A model generated the notes under the pieces. That model saw only the letters and a program-made list of their open reading frames with translations. It had not been told where the DNA came from and did no database searches. This document shows, one piece after another, positions 7,894 through 16,314 of a stretch of DNA of 29,034 bases. Source of the stretch: Paludibacteraceae bacterium (GTDB lineage Bacteria > Bacteroidota > Bacteroidia > Bacteroidales > Paludibacteraceae); NCBI GenBank assembly GCA_017560605.1, contig JAFZEQ010000030.1:1-29034 (forward strand). The letters run 5' to 3'. Both the position numbers and the translations under genes were made by a program. The stretch's first letter is position 1. Every line of letters starts with the position of its first letter.

Positions 7894-8574
7894 CTAGTTG
7901 CGGCGGCCTAGGAATATAGAAATGTAGTATACCAGAGTACCTAGCGATGCCAATGCAGCAACTACATATGTATATGCAGCACTGCGGAGTGCTGTAGCAG
8001 CCATAGGAGTTGTTGAATGATTGGTAATACCAGCTTGTTCAAGCCATTCGACAGCGCGTGTACTGGCGTTGATCTCAACAGGTAATGTAATAAATGAAAA
8101 TAAGGTTGTAGTGGCATATAGTATTATACCAATGAGTAGCAATTGTGGGAATGTATCAAGTAGTAGTATTCCGCCTAATAATACCCACGTGAGCCATTTA
8201 GAAGCGAAATTAACCACAGGAACCAGTGATGAACGCATTTGTAGTGGAGCATATTCGCAGGCATGTTGTAGGGCGTGACCGCACTCATGTGCTGCGACCG
8301 CTGCAGCTGCTACAGAATTGGAGTTAAAGACAGAGTCGGATAAATTAACAGTTTTTGAACGAGGGTCGTAGTGATCTGTTAAGTGGCCAGGTGTAGATAT
8401 TACTTTTACGTCAGTAATACCGTTGTCGCGTAACATTTTTTCGGCAACTTCTCGTCCTGTTAGAGGTAAATAAACTTTGCTAAACTTTTTGAATCGATGT
8501 TCCATCAAAGAGCTGATTAGCCAGCTGATAAGTGCGATACCGATAAAGAGTATCCATGAAGAAGGTAGTATCAT
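7894..8574 (-). CDS. Membrane zinc metallopeptidase (YugP / PF04298 family)
   Basis: A 226-residue membrane protein. The zinc-binding active site HECGH is at 96-100, extended to HECGHALQH as usual for this family. Membrane segments are seen at about 7-23, 125-160 (two close spans) and 205-221. The segment after the first helix (LTGREVAEKMLRDNGI) is the standard family N-domain. The family is widespread and its substrates are poorly defined. It is the last protein gene of the operon started at 10193, 16 bp after the Fur-family gene. Confidence 0.9.
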   Translation of the reverse strand: MILPSSWILFIGIALISWLISSLMEHRFKKFSKVYLPLTGREVAEKMLRDNGITDVKVISTPGHLTDHYDPRSKTVNLSDSVFNSNSVAAAAVAAHECGHALQHACEYAPLQMRSSLVPVVNFASKWLTWVLLGGILLLDTFPQLLLIGIILYATTTLFSFITLPVEINASTRAVEWLEQAGITNHSTTPMAATALRSAAYTYVVAALASLGTLVYYISIFLGRRN

Positions 8575-8590
8575 GTTAAATGTATTAAGT

Positions 8591-9058
8591 TTAATTATTA
8601 GTTAATCGTTTTCTTCGGCATACTTTACAGTGTCCGTATATATATAATGAGTAATGCTCTTGGTTAAAGTTTGTGAAACTTTTATCATCTAGCATACGTT
8701 GGATAGTTGAATCCTTAATCTCGCTAATTCGTCCGCATTTTTGACATATGATCTTAGCAGATGAGTTTCTTAAAAAGACAATTTCATACTGTGTGCTTCG
8801 TTTGCCAAATTCCTTTTCTAGACGATGTACAATGCCTGCATTCTCCATGATAGTGAGTGCGTTATATACTGTAGCACGACTAATGGTAATTCCTGTAAGT
8901 GAATATCTTAAATCGTCTACAGAAAAACGCTGCAAGGCACATACCGATGACAATATAGTCATACGCTCTGCAGTGTGTCTTAATTGATGCGTTTCAATGT
9001 AAGCGCATAGTCGCTGGTATGCTTCTCGATATATGTCGTCTAGTTTTTTGTTGGACAT
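8591..9058 (-). CDS. Fur-family transcriptional regulator with a reduced metal site
   Basis: A 155-residue cytoplasmic protein. A winged helix spans about 27-95, with recognition helix ISRATVYNALTIMENAGIV (59-77). Two CxxC pairs (C105/C108 and C144/C147) form the structural zinc site. The His-x-His cluster that normally precedes the first CxxC and binds the regulatory metal is absent: residues 96-102 read LRNSSAK. The final HYSLYIYGHC block is conserved. It lies between the GNAT-like gene (4 bp) and the zinc peptidase (16 bp). Identity as a Fur homologue is firm. Whether it senses metal, peroxide or something else is open. Confidence 0.88.
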   Translation of the reverse strand: MSNKKLDDIYREAYQRLCAYIETHQLRHTAERMTILSSVCALQRFSVDDLRYSLTGITISRATVYNALTIMENAGIVHRLEKEFGKRSTQYEIVFLRNSSAKIICQKCGRISEIKDSTIQRMLDDKSFTNFNQEHYSLYIYGHCKVCRRKRLTNN

Positions 9059-9062
9059 ATTC

Positions 9063-10193
9063 CTAGATAGGTTTTATGTATGCTCTTCTGCGTTTATGGT
9101 ATTTGTGAGGGAACACCTCCCAGTGGTTGAGGTTTTTGTAATTGGTTTCCATTATCGCAGTTGTTTCAACTCGTTGGATGTTATATTTTACAAAGTATGG
9201 ATGTTGGTCAGCTATGATGACAGCGTTTAGTCCTTTATCTTGATAATCTGGTCTAACTGCAATGATGAGCAAATCAAATGCCTCGTATGTTTTTGCTTTG
9301 AGTGCCTTAAGGATATGGTACCATCCAAATGGGAATAATTTGCCGTTGCATTTGCGCAGAGCCTTGGATATATCTGGCATACCTACACCCACGCCAACCA
9401 CTTCGTTATTTTCGTTTACAACTATAGTTACAAAATCAAAGTTGAGTAGTGGGAAATATGCATCGCAATACTGTTTCTTCTGACGATCTGTAAGGGGTTG
9501 GAAATTATATAGTTTCTGGTATGCTATATCGATAACATCCATATATGAGGTTCCGTATTTTTTTACTAATTCCTTGCAATCTTTGACTTTGTCAACACGA
9601 ACTTTGCTACGCTCTTGAACAATTTTTGCCATGCGACCAAATCGTTCAGGTAACTCTTGTGGAGGATATATTTGCATTTCTATCCAGTCGTTTTCTTTGA
9701 CTAGTCCATAGTTTTCCATATGGCTTACATAGTAAGGGTAATTGTATAGTGAAGCCATAGGTGCAAGGTGATCGTATCCCTCGATTAGTAATCCTTGTAG
9801 GTCAAAGTCAGTAAATCCAACGGGGCCATTGATAGCTTCCATACCCTTGGATTTTCCCCATTGAGCAACTGCATCAAGTAATGCATGACTTATTTCTTGG
9901 TCGTCAACGAAATCCATCCACCCAAATCGTACATGTTTGACCCCCCACTTCTTGTTAGCTTGGTGGTTGATTATACCCGCAATTCGCCCAACGATTTCCC
10001 CGTCTTTATATGCCAAGTACAATATATTTTCACATACTTCAAATGCAGGATTTTTCTTTGGATTAAATGTACTCATCTCATCTAAAATCAAATGAGGACA
10101 AAAATTTTCACAATCTTTGTATAGATTGTTGCCAAACTTAATGAAGTCAAGTAATCCTTTTTTTGTGGTGATTTGTTTAATTATGATACTCAT
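9063..10193 (-). CDS. GNAT-like N-acetyltransferase fold protein, conserved in Bacteroidota
   Basis: A 376-residue soluble protein. One GNAT-like segment is seen at about 57-75 (LYLAYKDGEIVGRIAGI), followed by INGPVGFTDFDLQGLLIEG (121-139), a hallmark of a large conserved Bacteroidota family. A second acetyltransferase-like core is near 260-280 (NNEVVGVGVGMPDISKAL). The substrate is unknown. It is the first gene of a minus-strand operon with the Fur-family regulator and the zinc peptidase, with a consensus promoter directly upstream. Confidence 0.8.
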   Translation of the reverse strand: MSIIIKQITTKKGLLDFIKFGNNLYKDCENFCPHLILDEMSTFNPKKNPAFEVCENILYLAYKDGEIVGRIAGIINHQANKKWGVKHVRFGWMDFVDDQEISHALLDAVAQWGKSKGMEAINGPVGFTDFDLQGLLIEGYDHLAPMASLYNYPYYVSHMENYGLVKENDWIEMQIYPPQELPERFGRMAKIVQERSKVRVDKVKDCKELVKKYGTSYMDVIDIAYQKLYNFQPLTDRQKKQYCDAYFPLLNFDFVTIVVNENNEVVGVGVGMPDISKALRKCNGKLFPFGWYHILKALKAKTYEAFDLLIIAVRPDYQDKGLNAVIIADQHPYFVKYNIQRVETTAIMETNYKNLNHWEVFPHKYHKRRRAYIKPI

Positions 10194-10221
10194 TTTGGCT
10201 TAAAATACGTAATTCTGGGTG

Positions 10222-10252
10222 CAAAATTACAAATAATTTGTAAAAATACCAA
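10222..10252 (-). promoter_or_regulatory. Promoter of the GNAT-fur-zinc peptidase operon
   Basis: On the minus strand TTG (10252-10250), 20 bp, then TAATTTTG (10229-10222), an exact consensus match 29 bp before the ATG at 10193. It forms an inverted pair with the plus-strand box at 10272-10279. Confidence 0.75.
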
Positions 10253-10271
10253 ATATATCGATATTTTTTTG

Positions 10272-10279
10272 TAATTTTG
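10272..10279 (+). promoter_or_regulatory. -7 box of the LOG-family gene promoter
   Basis: TAATTTTG matches the TAnnTTTG -7 element. No good TTG lies 19-20 bp upstream, so this is the weaker half of the divergent promoter region. It predicts a leader of about 40 nt before the ATG at 10324. Confidence 0.55.
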
Positions 10280-10323
10280 CAGCCGATTTTATATTTAACA
10301 AATTTTGTAACAATAATTTAGCG

Positions 10324-10911
10324 ATGAAAGATATTAAGTCCATTGCAGTATATTGTGCTAGTTCCAACAAGGTGCGTGCTTCATATGTGGCCGCAGCAGA
10401 AAAGTTGGGCGCGATTTTTGCATCGCATGGAATACGGTTGGTGTACGGTGATGGTGGTATAGGTTTGATGGCTGCTGTTGCAAAAGGTGTGTTGGATGCT
10501 GGTGGTGAAGCTATTGGTGTTATACCTCGTTTTATGGTGGAGCAGGCGTGGAATAATCCGCGCAGTACTCAAACAATTGTTACGGAAACCATGCATGAGC
10601 GTAAAGCAACTATATGCAAAATAGCTGATGCCATGGTGGCTTTGCCTGGTGGCATCGGTACATTTGAGGAATTATTAGAGTGTTTGACTTGGAAGCAATT
10701 AGGTTTGCATAATAATCCAGTCGTAATATTGAATACTGATGGATACTATGATCGACTATTAGCTTGTTTGGATTTTATGGTGGAAGAGCAGATGATGCGT
10801 CCTATTCATAAAGAAATGTTTGTAGTTGTTTCTTCTCCAGAAGAAGTGTTGCCTGCAATTTTGGAAGGGCCAGATTGGGATACCTCAACTCGTAGATTAG
10901 CTGCTATCTAA
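10324..10911 (+). CDS. LOG-family protein (Rossmann-fold nucleotide-binding, TIGR00730)
   Basis: A 195-residue cytoplasmic protein of the LOG / 'lysine decarboxylase-like' family, whose characterised members are phosphoribohydrolases that cut nucleoside 5'-monophosphates to base and ribose 5-phosphate. The signature PGGIGTFEE is at 108-116, and the conserved MHERKATI that supplies the catalytic Arg lies just before it (about 90-97). The N-terminal IAVYCASSN and the LVYGDGGIGLM block are also typical. Length is normal. It starts a plus-strand gene run, 3 bp before the DUF4271 gene. The specific substrate is not predictable. Confidence 0.92.
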   Translation: MKDIKSIAVYCASSNKVRASYVAAAEKLGAIFASHGIRLVYGDGGIGLMAAVAKGVLDAGGEAIGVIPRFMVEQAWNNPRSTQTIVTETMHERKATICKIADAMVALPGGIGTFEELLECLTWKQLGLHNNPVVILNTDGYYDRLLACLDFMVEEQMMRPIHKEMFVVVSSPEEVLPAILEGPDWDTSTRRLAAI

Positions 10912-10914
10912 TAA

Positions 10915-11565
10915 ATGTTGGTTGTAAAAATGGAATTTATTAGCCGTATATCTTCTCCTGTTTCAGAGGCATGGATAGCTTGGGTTCTGCTATTGATGCT
11001 CTTCTTTGCTTTTGTCAATAGGCTGTTCATTGCTGATATAGTTGTTGCGTTTCGCTCAATGTCAAGCCATGGCGAGCGTTCGTATGGCTCTGGCACAAAT
11101 AGCTTGCAAAGTGTGACATGGATCTATAGGGTGGTGCTATTAAGCCTGTTAGTTTTCCTTTTTTTAGTAGATGGAGGGCTATGCTTTAGTTTGGCTAACT
11201 TTGGAATTATATTAGGTGGAATAACAATAGTCTATTGGTTGCAATGGGGGTTGATAAAGCTAGTGGGGAGTGTGTTTTTAGATCGTAGACGCTTGGTAAG
11301 TGCTACTGAACAGCGTACTGTGATTCATAATGCAATATGCGGAATGCTAATGCCGGTAGTTATGGTTATGCTATGGCAGGTGAATGTTGTTGTAGTTGTT
11401 TTGGTTGCATCAATAGCTATTGTATATCTAGTAGTTTTGATGATGCGGGCATTCCAGTTGTACTACAATAATCTGTTGTCGTTATTATACATACTTTTAT
11501 ACATCATTAATCTAGAGATCCTCCCTTTGGCAGGAGCCATACTCTGGTTAAAAAACTTTTTGTAA
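10915..11565 (+). CDS. DUF4271 integral membrane protein
   Basis: A 216-residue polytopic membrane protein with hydrophobic spans at about 20-45, 62-80, 85-103, 135-160, 162-180 and 185-205. The position directly before hemD, with TAATG overlap of stop and start, is the usual place of DUF4271 in Bacteroidota genomes, and the size and span pattern agree. Function is unknown. The start may be 10915 or the in-frame ATG at 10930. It is the least conserved-looking gene of the cluster. Confidence 0.75.
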   Translation: MLVVKMEFISRISSPVSEAWIAWVLLLMLFFAFVNRLFIADIVVAFRSMSSHGERSYGSGTNSLQSVTWIYRVVLLSLLVFLFLVDGGLCFSLANFGIILGGITIVYWLQWGLIKLVGSVFLDRRRLVSATEQRTVIHNAICGMLMPVVMVMLWQVNVVVVVLVASIAIVYLVVLMMRAFQLYYNNLLSLLYILLYIINLEILPLAGAILWLKNFL

Positions 11566-12311
11566 TGAAAAAAATTAAAAAGATTTTAGTCTCTCAACCT
11601 CGTCCACAAGTAGAACGCAATCCATATGCTGATATGGAGAGTACATTTGGTGTAGAGTGTGATTTTCAGCAATTGATTCAGGTAGAGGGACTTAATGTTC
11701 GCGAGTTTCGTGATCAACATATTTATTTAGAGGATTATACTGCCATTATTGTTAATTCTCGTTTGGGTATTGATCACTTTTTTCGCATAGCGGAGGAAAC
11801 TCGTTTCTCAGTACCTGATTCTATGCATTACTATTGTATATCGGAAGCGGTAGGTAATTATTTACAGAAATACATACAATATCGTAAACGCAAAGTCTTT
11901 ACAGCTGAGAATAATCGTTTTGAAGATCTTTTGCCAGCGATGCATCGTCGCCCTCAAGAAAAGTACTTGATGGTTTTATCTGATGTGCATAATGATGATG
12001 ATATAAACATGTTTGCTGAAAACAAAGTTATTGTCAAACCATGTGTTTTGTATCGTACAGTAGCAACCAAGTGGCCAGAAGATAAGCCATTTGAATATGA
12101 TATGATTGTGCTATTCACCCCATCAGGTGTGGCGGCATTGCGCAAAAATTTTCCAGATTGGCAACAAGGTGATACTGTTATCGCTTGTTTCGGGGCAAAT
12201 ACGGCTGCTGCATTGGAAGAGGCTGGATTTAGGGTTGATATTAAGGCTCCTTCGGCTAAATATCCAAGCATTACTACTGCAGTTAGAGAGTATCTTGAAA
12301 ATCAAGAATAA
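11565..12311 (+). CDS. hemD: Uroporphyrinogen-III synthase
   Basis: A 248-residue cytoplasmic enzyme that cyclises hydroxymethylbilane to uroporphyrinogen III for haem and corrinoid synthesis. The start KKIKKILVSQPRP, the mid-protein SEAVGNYLQKY and the C-terminal VLFTPSGVAALRKNFP, CFGANTAAALEEAGF and APSAKYPSITTAVREYL follow the family. The family is poorly conserved, so support comes largely from these blocks and the DUF4271-hemD-rnpA order. The start is translationally coupled to the DUF4271 stop. Confidence 0.88.
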   Translation: MKKIKKILVSQPRPQVERNPYADMESTFGVECDFQQLIQVEGLNVREFRDQHIYLEDYTAIIVNSRLGIDHFFRIAEETRFSVPDSMHYYCISEAVGNYLQKYIQYRKRKVFTAENNRFEDLLPAMHRRPQEKYLMVLSDVHNDDDINMFAENKVIVKPCVLYRTVATKWPEDKPFEYDMIVLFTPSGVAALRKNFPDWQQGDTVIACFGANTAAALEEAGFRVDIKAPSAKYPSITTAVREYLENQE

Positions 12312-12313
12312 TT

Positions 12314-12688
12314 ATGGTGGATGCGTCTTTCCCAAAATCGGAAAAGTTGTACGGGAAATTGCCTGTGGAGCACTTGTATAAGCAGGGAAAGCGTTTTGTG
12401 GCTTGGCCGTTGCGTGTGAGTTATATCGAATCACCAGACGAGGCTAATCGTATATTAGTATGGGCGCCTAAGTCGCTTTTTCGTCATGCAGTAGATCGTA
12501 ATCGCTTGCGTAGACTGATGCGCGAGGCTTACCGTTTAAATAAAAGTATACTTTATCAAAATTCAACAAGATACCATATCGCGTTTAATTATATGGATAA
12601 AAGTATACAAGATTATCAAGTGATAGCAAAAGCCATGTGCAAAGCTTTGAATAAACTCAACCAGTTGACACATGAAAAAAATCATTAG
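12314..12688 (+). CDS. rnpA: Ribonuclease P protein component
   Basis: A 124-residue basic protein that binds RNase P RNA for 5' maturation of tRNAs. The conserved RNR motif region [14 protein letters not shown] is at 61-74, and the N-terminal [17 protein letters not shown] is family-like. It starts 2 bp after hemD and overlaps yidD by 17 bp, the normal rnpA-yidD arrangement. Confidence 0.94.
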   Translation: MVDASFPKSEKLYGKLPVEHLYKQGKRFVAWPLRVSYIESPDEANRILVWAPKSLFRHAVDRNRLRRLMREAYRLNKSILYQNSTRYHIAFNYMDKSIQDYQVIAKAMCKALNKLNQLTHEKNH

Positions 12689-12893
12689 ACATATTTGTCT
12701 GCTTCCGGTTTACTTCTATCGGTCTTGCATCTCTCCATTGACACCTCCTTCATGTAGATACACTCCTACTTGTAGTCAATATATGGTGGAAGCGGTGATG
12801 AAATATGGCGTTATCAAAGGTGTCAAGTTGGGCGTAAAACGCATAATGCGTTGCCACCCATGGGGTGGTAGTGGCTATGATCCTGTTCCGTAA
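12672..12893 (+). CDS. yidD: YidD membrane protein insertion efficiency factor
   Basis: A 73-residue protein with the family motifs [20 protein letters not shown] (17-36) and [13 protein letters not shown] at the C-terminus. It is a small, probably membrane-associated protein that helps YidC-dependent insertion. It overlaps the end of rnpA by 17 bp. Confidence 0.95.
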   Translation: MKKIIRHICLLPVYFYRSCISPLTPPSCRYTPTCSQYMVEAVMKYGVIKGVKLGVKRIMRCHPWGGSGYDPVP

Positions 12894-12944
12894 TAATCAA
12901 GATGGTAAGTAGCAGATAGTATTAACTAAAACGAATTTTATTGT

Positions 12945-13622
12945 ATGCGAATAGATATCTTAACGGCATGTCCGGAGTTGCTAGATTCTCCTCTTAATCA
13001 CTCGATTATACAACGAGCAAAAGATAAAGGAATAGCAGAGATTTATGTGCATAATCTGCGAGATTATACACTAGATAAGCATCGTAAAATAGATGATTAT
13101 GCTTTTGGTTTTGGTGCGGGTATGGTTCTACAAGTGGAACCAATAGATAGAGCCATAGCTCATTTGACTAGCCAACGGCAGTATGATGAAATTATTTTCA
13201 CAGCCCCAGATGGTGAGCGCTTTACACAAAAAGAGGCCAATGCATTGTCACTTAAGGAGAATATCATAATCTTATGTGGACATTATAAGGGGGTTGACCA
13301 ACGAGTGCGAGATCATTTAATAACCAAGGAGTATACTATTGGTGATTATGTGTTGACAGGAGGTGAAATGCCTGCAGCTATAATGACAGATGCTATCGTT
13401 CGTTTATTGCCAGGAGCTATGGGTGATGAAACAAGTGCGCTGAGTGATAGTTTTCAGGATGGATTACTAGAACCAGGAGTATATACTCGTCCTGCAGATT
13501 ATAAGGGATGGAAGGTTCCGGAAATATTACTTTCAGGCCATCAAGCAAAAATTGAAGAATGGCTGTACGAAGAAAGTGTTCGTCATACTATGGAGAGACG
13601 ACCAGATTTGTTAGAAGAATAA
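12945..13622 (+). CDS. trmD: tRNA (guanine-N1-)-methyltransferase TrmD
   Basis: A 225-residue SPOUT-class enzyme that makes m1G37 in tRNAs with G36, preventing frameshifting. The conserved knot motifs are [14 protein letters not shown] and [15 protein letters not shown], followed by [16 protein letters not shown] and [15 protein letters not shown]. The N-terminal [13 protein letters not shown] fits the family. Length is normal. It begins 51 bp after yidD with no promoter consensus in the gap, so it is probably cotranscribed. Confidence 0.96.
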   Translation: MRIDILTACPELLDSPLNHSIIQRAKDKGIAEIYVHNLRDYTLDKHRKIDDYAFGFGAGMVLQVEPIDRAIAHLTSQRQYDEIIFTAPDGERFTQKEANALSLKENIIILCGHYKGVDQRVRDHLITKEYTIGDYVLTGGEMPAAIMTDAIVRLLPGAMGDETSALSDSFQDGLLEPGVYTRPADYKGWKVPEILLSGHQAKIEEWLYEESVRHTMERRPDLLEE

Positions 13623-13640
13623 TTCATATTAGTTGTATCT

Positions 13641-15029
13641 ATGCGTAGGTTATTTATTTTATTAGGAGTATTGCTTGTCACTGCTTGTGCAATGGGACAA
13701 GCAAAGTATGTTTTTATGTTTATTGGTGATGGTATGGGTCCTCATCAAGTGTTGTCAACAGAAATGTATTTGGCCGAATTAGAAGGTAAAATAGGCCGAA
13801 AACAACTTTTGATGACAACTTTCCCATTCTCTGGACAAGTTGCTACATTTTCAGCATCTAGTGGTATAACAGATTCAGCTGCATCTGGTACCTGCTTGGC
13901 TACGGGTAAAAAAACCAATAATGGTGTCATAGGATTAGCTAGTGATAGTACGCCTGTTACTAGTGTAGCAGCGCGTCTTAAGCAGGAAGGTTGGGGTGTT
14001 GGAATTATGACGAGTGTAACAATAGATCATGCAACTCCATCTGCACATTATGCCCATACTCCCTCACGAGAGAATTACTATACTATTGGTACTCACCTGA
14101 TAGAGTCTAACTATGACTTCTTTGGTGGTGCAGGTTTTTCAAGACCATTAGACGAGAATGATAAGACTGCACCTAACTTGTACGATCTTGCACAGCAAAA
14201 AGGTTATGCTATAGCTGCAGGATATGTGGATGCACAACAAAATGTAAGTGCTGATAAAATGATTTTGTTACCAACTAATTATAAGGATAATTATACTAGT
14301 TTTGCAGGTGCACTACCATATGCGATTGATCGTACCGAGACCGATCTTACATTAAGCCAAATAGTAGAAGTGGCAATTAAGCGTTTATCTTCTTACGATC
14401 GTTTTTTTATGATGGCAGAGGGTGGTAAGATAGACTATGCTAGCCATGCCAATGATGGAGCAACAGTTCTACATGAAGTGATGGATTTTGATGCTGCAAT
14501 ACAAGTTGCATATCAGTTTTATCTACAGCACCCAGATGAAACATTAATTGTTGTGACTGCTGATCATGAGACCGGAGGCATGGCATTAGGAAATAGTGAT
14601 TATACACTCAACCTGAAAGTGTTAGATAATCAGAAATGCTCTTTGGATAAACTTTCTGATCTGCTATCAGAGCTACATCAGTCTATGGGCAAGAAGTTGC
14701 AATGGAAACAGGTGAAGAATCTTATCGCAGATAATACTGGTCTTTATGCAAAGGTAGAGGTTACTGATGAAGAAGATGCTTGTTTGAAAGCGGCTTTTAA
14801 TAGTATGATGAGCAATAAAGATGTAGTTAAAACTCTATACAAGGATATTAATGCGTTAGCCTCCAAGGCTTTGAGCATTCTCAATAAGAAATCTCGTTTA
14901 GGTTGGACCTCTAAGGGACATACTGCTTCTGCAGTGCCAGTTTTTGCAATTGGTGTTGGTGCGGAACATTTTACGGGGTGGCATGATAATACAGAGATAG
15001 CTCCGCTAATTTATCAAGCAACACGCTAG
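13641..15029 (+). CDS. Alkaline phosphatase (PhoA family), exported
   Basis: A 462-residue exported metalloenzyme that hydrolyses phosphomonoesters. It has metal ligand D30 in FIGDGMGPHQ, the nucleophile S79 in TDSAASGT, and VTADHETGGM and WTSKGHTASAVPVFA in the C-terminal half, all typical. The signal sequence (1-20) contains VTAC, which could be a lipobox with Cys16; alternatively it is cut by signal peptidase I after MGQ, so lipidation is uncertain. It lies 18 bp after trmD and ends 13 bp from the convergent recX gene. Confidence 0.93.
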   Translation: MRRLFILLGVLLVTACAMGQAKYVFMFIGDGMGPHQVLSTEMYLAELEGKIGRKQLLMTTFPFSGQVATFSASSGITDSAASGTCLATGKKTNNGVIGLASDSTPVTSVAARLKQEGWGVGIMTSVTIDHATPSAHYAHTPSRENYYTIGTHLIESNYDFFGGAGFSRPLDENDKTAPNLYDLAQQKGYAIAAGYVDAQQNVSADKMILLPTNYKDNYTSFAGALPYAIDRTETDLTLSQIVEVAIKRLSSYDRFFMMAEGGKIDYASHANDGATVLHEVMDFDAAIQVAYQFYLQHPDETLIVVTADHETGGMALGNSDYTLNLKVLDNQKCSLDKLSDLLSELHQSMGKKLQWKQVKNLIADNTGLYAKVEVTDEEDACLKAAFNSMMSNKDVVKTLYKDINALASKALSILNKKSRLGWTSKGHTASAVPVFAIGVGAEHFTGWHDNTEIAPLIYQATR

Positions 15030-15042
15030 CTATATCGTAACT

Positions 15043-15501
15043 TCAATTGTCAAGAACTTGTTCTATTTCATCGTATGTGAATCCTCTTTGCATACAAAAT
15101 CGAATGAGTTTTTCACGTACCATAGTATCACTTGATTTGAAAGTTCGTTTTTTGGATACTACAACCCGTTTCAACGTGTTGTAGTATTCTTTTTTGTCTA
15201 TCTCATATAATGCTTGATTGATAGCCTCTGAAGGTAGATGCTTAGCATTAAGATGCGCAAGTATCTTCATTCGTCCCCAGCCTTGATATAGTACTTTGTC
15301 GTGTGCAAAAGCATGGCAATAGCGTTGCTCATTGATATACCTATTTTTTACGAGGTGTTCAATAATTGAGTCGCATTGTTCTGCGCTAGCTTGCCATTGA
15401 TGTAACTTATTTTGTACTTCGCTTATGCAATGTTCTGCAGCGGCGCAATATGCTTCTGCCTTAGCAGTCAATTGCTGCAAAGACCATTCGTGGTTTGCCA
15501 T
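15043..15501 (-). CDS. recX: RecX-family regulatory protein
   Basis: RecX proteins bind RecA filaments and modulate recombination. The start MANHEW (ATG at 15501) leads into LTAKAEAYCAAAEHCISEV, the conserved first helix repeat. Then come NRYINEQRYCHAFAHDK, GWGRMKILAHLNAKHL and RGFTYDEIEQVL, the three-repeat helical pattern of the family. The protein is 152 residues from this ATG, or 155 from the alternative ATG at 15510. The N-terminal region overlaps the 3' end of prmC by about 40 bp in another frame; since the conserved first helix is encoded there, the overlap is real. Confidence 0.85.
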   Translation of the reverse strand: MANHEWSLQQLTAKAEAYCAAAEHCISEVQNKLHQWQASAEQCDSIIEHLVKNRYINEQRYCHAFAHDKVLYQGWGRMKILAHLNAKHLPSEAINQALYEIDKKEYYNTLKRVVVSKKRTFKSSDTMVREKLIRFCMQRGFTYDEIEQVLDN

Positions 15502-16276
15502 ACATGTCATGTTTTAGTATTACATTTGTGTAGCCCATTTCTTCCAGCATTTCGCATACCTCATGGCCGTATGCTTCGTTGATCTCAAAAAACAATCGTT
15601 TTCCCGCTTTGAGAGATGCTATTCGGCGATAGAATAGCAATGGATCAGAGTCTGGAACGAACAAAGCTCGATGAGGTTCGTATTCTAGTACGCGTGCATC
15701 CATTTCTTTCTTTTCTTTGTCGCATATATAAGGTGGATTGCTTACTATAATATCTTGTTTGTCAATGCATTCGGTCAAGATGTCGACCTTCTTCCAGTTT
15801 ACTTGGACTTGGTTTCTTAACGCATTCTCTTTAGCTACTTCTAGTGCCTCTTGACTTATGTCCATACCGCATACATTCCATTGTTTGCGATGTTTTTTAA
15901 GGGAAATGGCGATGCACCCGCTTCCTGTACCTATATCCGCCACATTAATGACTTGGTTGCGGTCGACTGATTCTAGTATCCATTCAATCAATTCGGCTGT
16001 CTCTGGACGGGGGATTAATGTTTGTGGAGTTACACGCAAATTTAGCCCCATCCATTCTGTGTGCTCGAATACATATTGGATGGGCATATGCGCGCGAAGT
16101 TTTTCCAAAATTATTTCTATATTTGGATTTTTTTCCGTAACTTTGCAGCCCGTTAGGATTTGTGTTCGATTCAAACCCGTGGTCTCTTCGATAATCCAGT
16201 ATCCAAGGTCCAACAACTCCTCTTCTGGGTAGTATCCGCGTAGTTGTGTGATGATATGATTTAATTGTTCTTTCAC
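15461..16276 (-). CDS. prmC: Release factor glutamine methyltransferase PrmC (GTG start)
   Basis: This enzyme methylates the Gln of the GGQ motif in release factors RF1 and RF2. It has the SAM-binding DIGTGSGCIA (about 114), the catalytic NPPY (180-183) and LIPRPETAELIEW (about 87-99). I place the start at GTG 16276 (271 residues): the open frame extends to an ATG at 16303, but a consensus promoter at 16281-16311 lies between, so that ATG would not be in the transcript. The mRNA leader would be only a few nt. It forms an operon with the overlapping recX. Confidence 0.92.
   Translation of the reverse strand: MKEQLNHIITQLRGYYPEEELLDLGYWIIEETTGLNRTQILTGCKVTEKNPNIEIILEKLRAHMPIQYVFEHTEWMGLNLRVTPQTLIPRPETAELIEWILESVDRNQVINVADIGTGSGCIAISLKKHRKQWNVCGMDISQEALEVAKENALRNQVQVNWKKVDILTECIDKQDIIVSNPPYICDKEKKEMDARVLEYEPHRALFVPDSDPLLFYRRIASLKAGKRLFFEINEAYGHEVCEMLEEMGYTNVILKHDMYGKPRMVFAAIDC
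16138..16145 (+). promoter_or_regulatory. Candidate -7 box for ribD, inside prmC
   Basis: TAACTTTG on the plus strand fits TAnnTTTG, but there is no TTG at the right spacing upstream. It is the only such box within about 200 bp before ribD and would give a leader of about 165 nt. Weak. Confidence 0.25.
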
Positions 16277-16280
16277 GCTG

Positions 16281-16311
16281 CAAAGGTAATGAAAAAATAG
16301 CAAGTATGCAA
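16281..16311 (-). promoter_or_regulatory. Promoter of prmC-recX, overlapping the ribD 5' region
   Basis: Minus-strand TTG (16311-16309), 20 bp, then TACCTTTG (16288-16281). The box ends only 4 bp before the GTG at 16276. The -33 element lies just upstream of the ribD ATG (16315). Confidence 0.7.
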
Positions 16312-16314
16312 ATC

